64,000 nucleotides of DNA from Bifidobacteriaceae bacterium (lineage in GTDB: Bacteria; Actinomycetota; Actinomycetes; Actinomycetales; WQXJ01), in NCBI GenBank assembly GCA_031267825.1, contig JAIRYJ010000037.1:55158-119157 (forward strand). Direction: 5' to 3'. Positions within the stretch are counted from its first letter, which is position 1, and every line of letters begins with the position of its first letter. The notes under the pieces were generated by a model that was not told the origin of the DNA, made no database searches, and was given only the letters and a program-made list of their open reading frames with translations. A program made the position numbers and the translations under genes. Below are positions 27,136 through 35,332 of this stretch, one piece after another.

Positions 27136-27182
27136 CCGGAGAATTCTCCGGTACGTTGAACAATCAGCGGAGAGTTCTCCGC
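27136..27182. promoter_or_regulatory. Twin TetR operators
   Basis: Two related 16-bp palindromes, CCGGAGAATTCTCCGG (27136-27151) and GCGGAGAGTTCTCCGC (27167-27182), are centred 31 bp apart, close to three helical turns. They share the core CGGAGAxTTCTCCG and lie between the divergent tetR and aldo-keto reductase genes. This is the expected layout for cooperative binding by two TetR dimers. Confidence 0.85.
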
Positions 27183-27216
27183 TTCAGCCAACTCTAGCAA
27201 GACAGGATCAGTCCAA

Positions 27217-28299
27217 ATGCGCTACATCAAGCTTGGCACCACCGGCCTTGACATCTCACCGATCGCCATTGGAGCCATGACCTTTGGCATTCCTGAACGC
27301 GGCCACCCGGTGTGGTCACTCGGAGAAGAAGAATCCAGGCGGCTAATCCGGCACGCACTGGAAGCAGGCATCAATTTCTTCGACACAGCCAACATCTACT
27401 CGCAAGGTACAAGCGAGGAAATCCTGGGACGTGCCCTGCGGGACTATGCCGACCGGGACGGCATCGTCCTAGCTACAAAACTCCGCCACCCCATGAAATC
27501 CGGGCCGAACGGCGCTGGCCTGTCACGAAAATCCATCATGACCGAGCTGGATCACTCCCTGCGGCGCCTTGGTGTTGACTACATTGACCTCTACCAAATC
27601 CACCGCGGCGACCCGGACACCCCGATCACCGAAACCCTCGAAGCGCTGCATGACGCCGTCAAAGCGGGCAAAGTCCGCTACCTTGGGGCGTCCTCGATGA
27701 GGGCGTTCGAATTCGCCAAAGCGCTGCACCTCCAGCGCCAGCACGACTGGGCGCGGTTCGTGTCGATGCAGGATCACTACAACCTGCTAGCCCGCGAAGA
27801 AGAACGCGAAATGATCCCCCTCTGCCTCGATGAAGGAATCGGCACGCTGGTGTGGAGCCCGCTGGCCCGGGGCCGGCTTGCGCGATCGTGGGATAGGGCC
27901 AAAGACAGCCGCCGCGGGCAAGATGACGCCACCTTCACGGACATGCTTTACACGCCGACCACCGAAGCGGCTGACCGGATGATCGTCGACGCGGTTGGCG
28001 CGATCGCCGAGGCGCGCTCGGTCAGCCGGGCGCAGATCGCCCTGGCCTGGCTGCGCAGCAAACCGGTTGTTTCAGCGCCGATAGTTGGTGCCAGCTCGGC
28101 CGAACAGATCGACCAAGCGGTCGCCTCGCTTGAGATTGACCTGACCAGTCAGGAGATCGCCGCCCTTGAGGCGCCGTACACTCCGCGACACGATTTCCAA
28201 GGGATCTCCGCCAGCCGCGAGTTGGCTGCCATCGCGGCCCAGATTCCGGGTTTCACCACGGCCGATGCCGTCCGGCAAGTTGGGCGGCGACAGGTCTAG
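27217..28299 (+). CDS. Aldo/keto reductase
   Basis: A 360-residue NADPH-dependent oxidoreductase of the AKR superfamily (YajO/Tas-like branch), a cytosolic TIM barrel reducing carbonyl compounds. The catalytic tetrad is in place: D56 and Y61 in FFDTANIYS, K88 in LATK and H129 in LYQIHRGDPD. The C-terminal cofactor segment PIVGASSAEQIDQA is present. Physiological substrate is unknown. It is transcribed alone and faces a divergent tetR gene with two operators in between, so it looks like an inducible detoxification enzyme. A short imperfect hairpin (CTAGG...CCTAG) follows at about 28296-28323. Confidence 0.9.
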   Translation: MRYIKLGTTGLDISPIAIGAMTFGIPERGHPVWSLGEEESRRLIRHALEAGINFFDTANIYSQGTSEEILGRALRDYADRDGIVLATKLRHPMKSGPNGAGLSRKSIMTELDHSLRRLGVDYIDLYQIHRGDPDTPITETLEALHDAVKAGKVRYLGASSMRAFEFAKALHLQRQHDWARFVSMQDHYNLLAREEEREMIPLCLDEGIGTLVWSPLARGRLARSWDRAKDSRRGQDDATFTDMLYTPTTEAADRMIVDAVGAIAEARSVSRAQIALAWLRSKPVVSAPIVGASSAEQIDQAVASLEIDLTSQEIAALEAPYTPRHDFQGISASRELAAIAAQIPGFTTADAVRQVGRRQV

Positions 28300-28319
28300 G
28301 TCCGTTGTACGACAGGCTC

Positions 28320-28979
28320 CTAGGTACCGATCGACCAGACGACTTCAACAGTGTCCTCGGCGTGGATGTCTTCGGGTTCCATGTCGATGGCCGGCGGAGG
28401 TGAGGGGATCGCCATGACGGCCGGAGATAAGCGCGCGCCAGACCGCGAATACAAATGGAGTTCACCCCAGGAGTGTCTGATCTGCTGAATCGGTCCAAGT
28501 TTCAGGCGGGCGGCCCGCGCCAACGTCTGGGCTTTAACCGTGGCGTCCGCCATGGCCTCCGCCAGTAACTTTTCCGCGACCGCGTCGGGATCTTTGACAG
28601 TAAACCTGATCCCGAATTCTGGATTAGCGTCCGTGCTGGAGATCGCGGCTATGACATAGGAGAGCGTTCGCATGTCCAGAGGGAACTCCAAGCTCATCCG
28701 GTGACCGCAGGTATAGCCAACAAAACGCTCGCCGTAGGAGATGTCTGAATCGTAGCTCTCGAACTTCGTGTCGACTCCTAAACGAACCGTCTTCAACTCC
28801 GATGCTGGTAGGCCGGCAGCGGTGATGGCGGCCCGTAATGAGGCGGCCCGCAGCGTGATGGTTTCCATGGCTTGGTCATATTCGGGTTCGGTGTCACTGA
28901 TGTCGAACGTCATGGCGATCAGATCGGGCGCCGTCGTAACTCGGCCGATTCCTTTGACCGTGATGGTCCGGTCCGTCAT
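28320..28979 (-). CDS. SIMPL-domain protein (DUF541)
   Basis: A 219-residue protein of the SIMPL/DUF541 family. The ATG at 28979 has GGAGGA upstream and gives the expected N-terminus MTDRTITVKGIGRVTTAPDL; the track adds 20 residues. The family segments AGLPASELKTVRLGV and LAEAMADATVKAQTLARAA are visible. Members are often exported, but no signal peptide is seen here, so it is probably cytosolic. Function is not established for bacterial homologues; some are linked to oxidative stress. It is convergent with the aldo/keto reductase, 20 bp apart. Confidence 0.85.
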   Translation of the reverse strand: MTDRTITVKGIGRVTTAPDLIAMTFDISDTEPEYDQAMETITLRAASLRAAITAAGLPASELKTVRLGVDTKFESYDSDISYGERFVGYTCGHRMSLEFPLDMRTLSYVIAAISSTDANPEFGIRFTVKDPDAVAEKLLAEAMADATVKAQTLARAARLKLGPIQQIRHSWGELHLYSRSGARLSPAVMAIPSPPPAIDMEPEDIHAEDTVEVVWSIGT

Positions 28980-29127
28980 TGCGATCCTCCGATCCGCTGG
29001 ACGCGCCTGGTCTGGCGGACAGACCGCGCGGCATTGCACCTACAGTTGGCCCGGGGTAACCGTTCGGTCAGCTAACTCCAAGACGCCCGTCGCCTGACAG
29101 GCCACTCAGGGTTTTGCGGCCCAACAT

Positions 29128-29348
29128 CGCCGCGTCTTCGCTGGTCAAGCGGTTGTGTGACCGCCTACGACCGGGGTCGCTAAGGGTGTCATTCGACACC
29201 CTCCCAAGGAGCTTATCAGCCCGTCAGCCAGGCCTTCGGCCCCCCGGCGTCAACCAGGTCCCCGTCAACTAATTCCCCGGAGGAATTAAGTGTCTCGACG
29301 TCAAACCATCCGTCAACTAATTCCCCGGAGGAATTAAGTACGGAGGAA
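29128..29348. repeat. Family-1 and family-2 repeats side by side
   Basis: A diverged family-1 unit (GCGTCTTCGCTGGTCA..., hairpin AGGGTGTC-ATTC-GACACCCT at 29183-29202) is followed by two family-2 palindromes, AACTAATTCCCCGGAGGAATT at 29267 and 29315, and a partial third copy (cggaggaattaagtag) at 29341-29356. GTCAACCAGGTCCCCGTCAA precedes the first, the reverse complement of the spacer at 16351-16376. The Fic-like frame ends inside the last repeat. Confidence 0.8.
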
Positions 29349-29927
29349 TTAAGTAGCGAAACTGCTGGTCAGTGGACTGGTGGTACCGTCAGACTCGTCG
29401 ATCACCAAGCCAATCGTGTCAACCACCCTGTCCGCGATGAACTGGGCAAACGCGCCGGGCCACCTCTGGCCAGCCGCTTCGAGCGCGTCAATGTACAGGT
29501 CGCGTTGGTCGGCGAAGATGACCAGCGGCACCCCGGGGTCGCGGTACAGGTAGACACTGGCGAGCGCCCTTGCGACACGCCCGTTGCCGTCGGCGAACTC
29601 GGCGCTGTTCAGTTCGTCTACTAGCCGCGCTAGATCCGCGGCCTTGAGTTCTACTACGGACCCGTCGAAGCGCGGTGCCCATTCAGCGAACCCCGGAAAC
29701 GGCTGATATGCCATTCCAATTTCCATCCCTGAAACCACTGGTGCGGGTACATATGCCAACACGTGTTCCCTTCGCCTTTTACGCCACCAGGCGCCTGCGC
29801 CCACTCGGCGGAGGCGCCGGACTTGGTCGGCATCGGGCAACTGTTCGTCCCACGCACCTGAGAGTTTACTTGGGCCCAAACAGGGGGTATTGCGGTCCGC
29901 TGGCACGTCTGTGTTGGCTTTATACAA
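29349..29927 (-). pseudogene. Degenerate Fic-domain protein lacking the catalytic histidine
   Basis: The C-terminal half reads LARLVDELNS followed directly by AEFADGNGRVARALASVYLY and a FADQRDLYIDALEAA segment. This matches the Fic/Doc AMP-transferase fold, in which the active loop is HPFxDGNGRxxR. Here the His-Pro is absent, and the helix that normally separates LVxxLN from the loop is missing, as if about 25-30 codons had been deleted. The start is uncertain (TTG 29927, no ribosome-binding site), and the first 65 residues are unlike Fic proteins. It should be catalytically dead. Its 3' end lies in a repeat. Confidence 0.6.
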
Positions 29928-29934
29928 TTCAAGG

Positions 29935-30606
29935 ATGACGAGTCAAGACCCGCGGGCGCTGGCGCCGGACGGCTGGGTGCCCGCACGGCAGCCGCTGCGC
30001 GACGGCCTGTTCCGATTCATGCCGGGTGACAACCCGAGACCCGATTACGGCACCGATGCCGTCCGGATGGAGTTGGACGGCTGCGAGCCGGACCTCCTGG
30101 CGCGACTCGAATCAAAGGCCAACGCCGCCGGACTGACCCTCCACGAAATGGTTTCACGGCAATTGGAAGACTATGAAACAGAATCCCCGGTCCTACCAAG
30201 TGAGAAGCGGGCCGAACGTCGGCTGCTGCGGAAGCGGCGGGACGCGATCTGGTTGCACTGTGGGGTAGGTCCGGGCGATCGTTACGGATATGTCGCGCTG
30301 GACGTGAACGGGATCAGCTTCTGGATGTCCAGACCGGCCAAGCTCGTGCGGGAGTTGACTTGGGGTGAAGTCGGCCGGTTGAAGGTCGGCCGTCACAGCC
30401 CGGACGGATTCGAAGGACTGGCCGCTGGCGAGTTGATGTCGCGCGGGCGAGACATCGGCGAACTAGCGGTCACCCTGGTCACGAACGCGGGCGAGAATGG
30501 TTACCTGCGCTTGGCGCCAGTCGGCGGGGCGGACCCGCCAGAGATTGGTGCCCGCCTCCAAGCCCTAGCGGACAAGGCGCTGGCCGAGGCCTCATCCACG
30601 ACCTAG
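29935..30606 (+). CDS. Hypothetical protein
   Basis: A 223-residue protein I do not recognise. The start at ATG 29935 fits a leaderless transcript: TATACA at 29921-29926 is a good -10 element eight bases upstream and only AAGG precedes the ATG. Residues about 40-80 (MELDGCEPDLLARLESKANA then TLHEMVSRQLEDY) resemble a small helical DNA-binding or antitoxin-like segment; a basic stretch (EKRAERRLLRKRRD) follows, then a mixed alpha/beta C-terminal domain. It is divergent from the degenerate fic gene; a family-1 repeat begins at its stop codon. Confidence 0.6.
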   Translation: MTSQDPRALAPDGWVPARQPLRDGLFRFMPGDNPRPDYGTDAVRMELDGCEPDLLARLESKANAAGLTLHEMVSRQLEDYETESPVLPSEKRAERRLLRKRRDAIWLHCGVGPGDRYGYVALDVNGISFWMSRPAKLVRELTWGEVGRLKVGRHSPDGFEGLAAGELMSRGRDIGELAVTLVTNAGENGYLRLAPVGGADPPEIGARLQALADKALAEASSTT

Positions 30607-30690
30607 GAGGGTGTTGAACAACACCCTTCGCGGCTCAAGTTGACGCGGTGTGAGCGGAGCTCTCACCAGCGGAAACGCGGCGATAAGGCC
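30606..30690. repeat. Full family-1 element truncating an IS3 orfB
   Basis: AGGGTGTTG-AA-CAACACCCT (30608-30627) is followed by TTCGCGGCTCAAGTTGACGC, the segment GAGCTCTCACCAGCGGAAAC and GCGGCGATAAGG. Read on the minus strand it is nearly identical over about 85 bp to the copy at 24975-25055. Its right edge coincides with the point where IS3 orfB homology stops, so the element appears to have inserted into or recombined with the IS. Confidence 0.8.
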
Positions 30691-31140
30691 AAGCAGATGA
30701 CGGCCCGGCGGGTCGAACCGGCGGCGCACCAGGTCCGGGCGGTCGCCCGCGTCCGGGGCCGGGATCGTGGTGCGCTTCGACGCCCTGGGCTGGACCGCGA
30801 CCAGGCCCAACTCGGCCATGATCTTGCGGACCAGCCACAACGACACGCGGACGCCGAGATTGGCGAGCTGGGCGCGTATCCGCCTAGCGCCGTGACGCAT
30901 CTTCGAGGACCTGAACGCCTGCAAGACCAGCTTCGCGGTCCAAGCCCTCTCACGCGCCCTGGGCGAGCCCGGCCTACGCGCCGTCCCGCCACCAGTCTGC
31001 TTTACCCACTTGTAGTACCCCGACCTGACTATATTCAACAGCCGGGCCATCATAGTGATCGGGTAGTCGGCCTTCTCCTGCCACATGAGCTGATACTTCA
31101 GCTCTACTCGGACTCCCGGGCGAAGAAGGCCGCGGCTTTT
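30690..31140 (-). pseudogene. IS3-family transposase orfB, 3' truncated
   Basis: The -1 frame relative to orfA, entered at the A-rich stretch near 31138-31144, is open through VELKYQLMWQEKADYPITMM, SGYYKWVKQ and MRHGARRIRAQLANLGVRVS to VRRRFDPPG. This is the N-terminal part of an IS3 orfB. The DDE catalytic core is missing because a family-1 repeat replaces it at about 30690. The arrangement suggests normal programmed frameshifting in the ancestral element, but the transposase is now dead. Confidence 0.85.
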
Positions 31141-31394
31141 TTCAAAAAGCTGTTTTCTTGGCGCAACCTAGCCACCTCGCGCTCCAGCTCCACGACCTTT
31201 CCAGTCGGCGCGGAAGGATCACCAGCCTTGGCTGGCGCATCCCCTCGGGCCGCCGCGACCCACTTCGACAACGCCGACTTCGACACGCCCAGCTCCTGGC
31301 ACACATCGACTTGGCTCTTCCCGAGCTCGATCACCATAGCGGCCGCTTCGGCCCTGAACTGGTCCGGGTAAGGCCCGTGACGGTTGGTAGACAT
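31104..31394 (-). CDS. IS3-family transposase orfA
   Basis: A 96-residue OrfA protein. The start at ATG 31394 has a strong GGAGG site (GAAGGAGGATTG). The N-terminal HTH reads YPDQFRAEAAAMVIELGKSQ then DVCQELGVSKSALSKWV; a leucine-zipper-like coiled coil (VVELEREVARLRQENSFLKK) closes the protein. It binds the element ends in intact IS3 elements. It still looks complete, but its orfB partner is truncated. An A6G tract near its end is the likely frameshift site for OrfAB. Confidence 0.88.
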   Translation of the reverse strand: MSTNRHGPYPDQFRAEAAAMVIELGKSQVDVCQELGVSKSALSKWVAAARGDAPAKAGDPSAPTGKVVELEREVARLRQENSFLKKAAAFFARESE

Positions 31395-31408
31395 CAAACA
31401 ATCCTCCT

Positions 31409-31840
31409 TCAATTCACTGTCCACCAAAACCATGACACGCCATTCCAAGCCTCGGCAGGGGTGCGGTACCCGAGCGTGGAGTGGGGCCTGGAACGGTTGT
31501 AGTACACCTCGATGTACTCGGCCACCCGGACCCTGGCGTGGGCTCGGGTGGGCCATTTCGTGAGGTGGAACATTTCGTTTTCCAACGAAACGAAAAACGC
31601 CTCCACCACCGTGTTATCCCAGCGAACAGCTGTACGCCCAACAGATAGCCGGACATCTAGGCTGGACGCCAACCTGGCGTATTCGGCGGACGTGTATTGA
31701 CTCCGGTCAGATTGGAACACCACCCCTGAGGCGACCAGCCCCGACCGGGCGGCCATGATCTTCCTAACCAGCCACAACGACACTTTAACGCCGAGCTTGG
31801 CGAGCTGGGCGCGGATCCGCCTGGCGCCGTGACGCCTTAG
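31409..31840 (-). pseudogene. IS3-family orfB remnant with internal deletion
   Basis: The frame begins with HGARRIRAQLAKLGVKVS-type sequence, then LVRKIMA joins directly to RSGLVASGVVFQSDRSQYTS, so the first part of the integrase core is deleted. The C-terminal core continues with LSVGRTAVRWDNTVVEAFFV (catalytic Asp/Glu region) and RPHSTLGYRTPAEAW. The last codons run into the left end of the neighbouring IS3 copy (ATGGTTTTGGTGGACAG). This shows two related IS3 elements in tandem, the upstream one degraded first. Confidence 0.8.
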
Positions 31841-31951
31841 TCATTCGGGAAGGCTATTCGATCCGGCGCCAGCGTCTAGCCGCGGACGGACTTTGTCCGC
31901 AGTGCGCCGCCGCCATCCCCGGCCACTGGCAGGTGCACCCGCCGCCAGCTT
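31841..31951 (+). pseudogene. C-terminal gene fragment with CxxC, possibly AmrS-like
   Basis: Next to the IS3 remnant, a short frame reads REGYSIRRQRLAADGLCPQC then AAAIPGHWQVHPPPA and a stop at 31949-31951. A CP-x-C pair followed by IPG-x-W near a C-terminus resembles the tail of AmmeMemoRadiSam-type radical SAM proteins, but the fragment is too short for certainty. It seems to be the cut end of a gene removed by IS activity. Confidence 0.3.
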
Positions 31952-32111
31952 GATCGCCGCGGTAGGTTTGACTCGTCGGAAATTGACGAATTACGCAATT
32001 TCGACATTGTCTAATATCGCGCCGTTGGTCTGCGGTTTTCCTGCGGCCGAGGAAGTCGCCTTGCCGGGCGAGAAGTGGAATACCGATGCCGCGACCGGCG
32101 CTACCCATAAC

Positions 32112-34044
32112 GTGACTAATTCAGCAAATCGGGAGACCGGCGGTGCCTGGAAGCGAATTGCCGGGTTCGCGGCCATCGCGCTGGCCCTCGATTCGGCGGG
32201 GTTGGGCCTGCAGTTGCTCAGCGCTCCGAGCGCGAAGGCAGTCGGCAACCTGACACTGACCGTCAATTCGGGCGCCTCGCCGGGGACCAGAATGGATGGC
32301 GACGTTCGGCTCGACCGGTGGCTCCAACGACCGGGATGCTGGGGCCTATTACCAGGTGAAGCGGTCGATGGTGATCGACCTGGACGACCGCTTGCATTTG
32401 CGGGCGATTGGCCAGGGTGGACCGGACTCCATTGGCGATCCCAACACGTCCACCGCGACCGGGTTTTGGGTTGACGGTCCGAATGTAGAATTGCGGAACT
32501 TCACCCAGATCCTGTCCAGCGGCACGGCCATCACGTTTTCCCCCGATTCTGACGGGTCCAGCCTCAAGGGCGGCGAGACCGTCCAGACGACCAGCAATTT
32601 CTGCGACAGATTCGCGTGGGTCATGGCCGGGGCGGAGGACATCAGCATCTCGGACTATAAGGCGGGACGCATGGGGGAGGGGACTAGTACCTCTGCGGCG
32701 GACTATGAGGCGATCATTGGGATTGGCAAGGCCGCCTGGCACGATAACAACCCGGTGAAGAATCTCAGGATCTCGCGCGTGGAATTGGACAACACGCCGC
32801 AGGAGGGACATCCGTGCAGGAGCACCGACGGCACCGGATGCAGTGCGCCTGGTGTGGTGGGCTGGAACTCGGTCCTCATCGACGGGCTCACCATAGAAGA
32901 CTCCGTGTTCAACGAGTTCAAGAGGCCGGCCATCAACTTCTGGCCCTCGAATTCCCCGCAGGTGACCGGCCTGGACATCAGGGGCAACACTTTCACAAAG
33001 ATCGCCATCAACACTAAGGTCCTCAGCGCCCAGGCCACCGTCAACCTGCCCTTCAACAGGACCTTCGGTGCGGTCCCCAGTTACATCCGCGGCAACAATT
33101 TCGCCAATTGGCGCGAGGGCCAGGCAGCCCTAAACCAGGCCACCGCGATCTACTGGTTTGGCGCCATGGGCAACGGGGGCGGCAAGACCGCATCGAACCT
33201 GTATATAGAAGACAACGACTTCGACGGTTACAGCCTGCAGACCATCCACCTGGAGGGTGCCGGAACCGTGACGGTGCGGCGCAACCAAATAGGCGCCCAT
33301 TCGGCGGCGGGCCTCCCCTCCTACGTCGCGGGCTCCGCCGACTCCTTCGAGGAGACCGCCGCAGGGACATTGAAGCCGGCGTTGCTTGTGAACGGCCAGT
33401 TGACCAACCAGGGCGCCAGCGGCAAGACGCTGCCCTGGATCCCATCTTTGGCCCGGGCCGCATCAACCGGCCCCTGCGGACTTGAGGTCTATGTCAAACC
33501 TTCCAATGATGCGGGCGGTATTCGCCCGGCGACGCCTCTGACCATTGATGTGTATTGGACCAACAAGGACACGGCCGGGAGCTACCTGGGAAGCGTGGAC
33601 GGGGTGGTTAGTGAAGGTTGGATCACGGTTCCCGGGGCTGTCCAGGAGGACGGCGGGAGCATCCGCGTCCAGACCCAGGCCAGCGGTGACACGGCCCAGC
33701 CGGAGTCGACACAGTATTCGCGGACCCTGGGTGTGAATACCCTTGGGACTGCTTGCAGCGCTGATGTGAAGCTCGTCCTCCGCGCCTGGACCGATGTCCC
33801 GGCCGAAGCCACCACCCATGACGCGATCATCAGTTCCGGCGCGACAAAACTGGACAATGGCGGCCTGGTACCGGAAGGCGACGTTTGGTTCACCTACACG
33901 GTGGAGAACACCGGCCAGTTGCCGTTGTCCAGCGTGAGGGTGACCGATTCGTTCGCGAATCCGGTTTTCGTGATAACGGATCCCATACCGGCGGGCGGCG
34001 AGGCGGGCTGCGCCCGTCGGCAAGGCAGGCTCTCGGCCCGGTAA
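32112..34044 (+). pseudogene. Secreted parallel beta-helix surface protein, frameshifted
   Basis: An N-terminal frame (likely GTG 32112) encodes a signal peptide: basic WKRIAGF, a hydrophobic core with IALALDSAGLGLQLL, then SAPSAKA, followed by VGNLTLTVNSGAS. Coding then moves one frame at about 32280-32300 into the 582-residue frame of the track. That frame has repeated strand-turn units (NLRISRVELDNT, LTIEDSVFNEF, LDIRGNTFTKI, LYIEDNDFDGY) of a right-handed beta-helix. Ig-like or DUF11-type modules follow (VWFTYTVENTGQLPLSSVRV). It ends abruptly at 34044 without a sortase motif. The frameshift removes the export signal from the main frame, so the product is probably not made. Confidence 0.7.
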
Positions 34045-34524
34045 CGCCATGTGTCGCCGTGCCATTCGCCCCGAACGGGCTACCGCCGAGCGCGGCGAGC
34101 CGGTGAAACTGCGGGCCGACGCGGCGGCCTCCGTAGCCGCTCTGCGCGAATATGGCGTGCTCCCCGGTCCCTTTGGCCGTGGTTGGTGCCGGATTGGGGA
34201 ACGTACCTGCCACAGCCCCGCAGCCCGAACGATTCGGCCGATGACGAATGTGGTGGACAGTGACCTGGACTCTGCTCCGGCCAACCACGAGGCGCTGATC
34301 GCTGCCTCAGTCGCGTTTGGCGCCGCGGATTTCGGCAAGGCCGATTCGATCAGCCGTCATCGCCTGGTTGCCGATGGGCTTGGTCCGCGGGGGGCGGGCC
34401 GCGCCTGGAGAAAAAGGGCCGCCCAGGGTGGCCGCGGCGCCGCCGGGACGGGAAATCGGGTCGAAGAGGCTCACCGGCGGCGGCCTGAGGCGTCGGCCCG
34501 GCCAAGCCCAACCGGCCCGGCCAG
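34045..34524. other. Unassigned sequence between surface-protein pseudogene and IS3 remnant
   Basis: About 480 bp in which plus-strand frames (34049-34540, 34317-34844) overlap and change frame. A segment VDSDLDSAPANHEALIAASV is the most protein-like, and could belong to the tail of the surface protein or to an unrelated lost gene. No start signal or family match is visible. I regard it as decayed coding DNA. Confidence 0.4.
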
Positions 34525-35115
34525 CGGGCGGGGTGGCTGAGCTGGAACGTGAGGTCGCCAGGCTGCGTCAAGAAAACTCGTTTCTGAAAAAGTCGTGGTC
34601 TTCTTCGCCGGGGAGTCAGAGTAGAGCTGAAGTACCAGTTCATGTGGCGGGAGAAAGCCAACTATCCGGTTGTCATGATGGTCCGGTTGTTGAAGACGGC
34701 CCGGTCGGGGTACTACAAGTGGGTCAAGGCGAACGCCGGAGGGGCGGCCCGCAAAGCGGGCTCTGCCAGGCGCGTGAGCGGGCCTGGTTGGTGACATCAC
34801 CTATTCGAAGACCGGCGAAGGGTGGTTGTATTTGGCGACGGTGATCGATTTGACGACCCGTTTCGAAGACCGGCGAAGGGTGGTTGTATTTGGCGACGGT
34901 GATCGATTTGACGACCCGTATGGTGGTCGGCTGGCAGATGGCGGACCACATGCGGGCCTCGCTGGCGGGCGACGCGTTGGAGATGGCCGCCCGGTCGGGG
35001 CTGGTCGCCTCAGGGGTGGTGTTCCACTCTGACCGGGGCAAGTCAATACACGTCCGCCGAATACGCCCGCCTCGCGTCCAGCCTAGATGTCCGGCTATCT
35101 GTTGGGCGAACCGGC
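34525..35115 (+). pseudogene. Scrambled IS3-family remnant
   Basis: The plus strand carries, in order, the end of orfA (VAELEREVARLRQENSFLKK), the start of orfB (MWREKANYPVVMMVRLLKTA, SGYYKWVKAN), a jump to the integrase core (GDITYSKTGEGWLYLATVID) and then MVVGWQMADHMRASLAGDAL, with SGLVASGVVFHSDRG before another frame change. A 58-bp segment starting TTCGAAGACCGGCGAAGG is present twice in tandem (34804 and 34862), which shifts the frame. Middle and 3' parts are deleted. It belongs to the same IS3 group as the copies at 30.7-31.8 kb. Confidence 0.82.
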
Positions 35116-35177
35116 TCGGAGAGGTCGCGGACGGGATGGAACAGGCCCGCCGCGGCGAACCGCCGACTCTGACGGCC

Positions 35178-35205
35178 CAGCGTTTCCGCTGGTCAGAGCC
35201 CTGCG
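35178..35205. repeat. Family-1 fragment
   Basis: GCGTTTCCGCTGGTCAGAGC at about 35180-35199 is the first half of the dispersed element without the GTGTTG hairpin. It sits between the IS3 remnant and the tRNA gene. Confidence 0.6.
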
Positions 35206-35209
35206 ATAG

Positions 35210-35283
35210 TCGGGGTGGCGGGATTTGAACCCACGACCTCCTCGTCCCGAACGAGGCGCGCTACCAAGCTGCGCCACACCCCG
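35210..35283 (-). tRNA. tRNA-Pro (anticodon CGG)
   Basis: The minus strand folds as a full cloverleaf: acceptor CGGGGTG/CACCCCG, D-arm GCGC/GCGC, anticodon arm CCTCG-TTCGGGA-CGAGG with anticodon CGG, and T-arm GTGGG-TTCAAAT-CCCGC. The discriminator is A and no CCA is encoded. It reads CCG proline codons. The adjacent IS-rich accessory patch ends right next to it, consistent with tRNA genes as integration sites, though no direct-repeat attachment site was found. Confidence 0.95.
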
Positions 35284-35332
35284 TGGCTGGTTAGTGCCAG
35301 CGCCCGAGTGTACCCGGTCAATGGCCCTAAAG

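Noticed and set aside
30606-35283. Integrative element inserted at tRNA-Pro
   Set aside because: No integrase gene and no direct repeat of the tRNA 3' end could be found on the far side; the patch is explained by IS activity.
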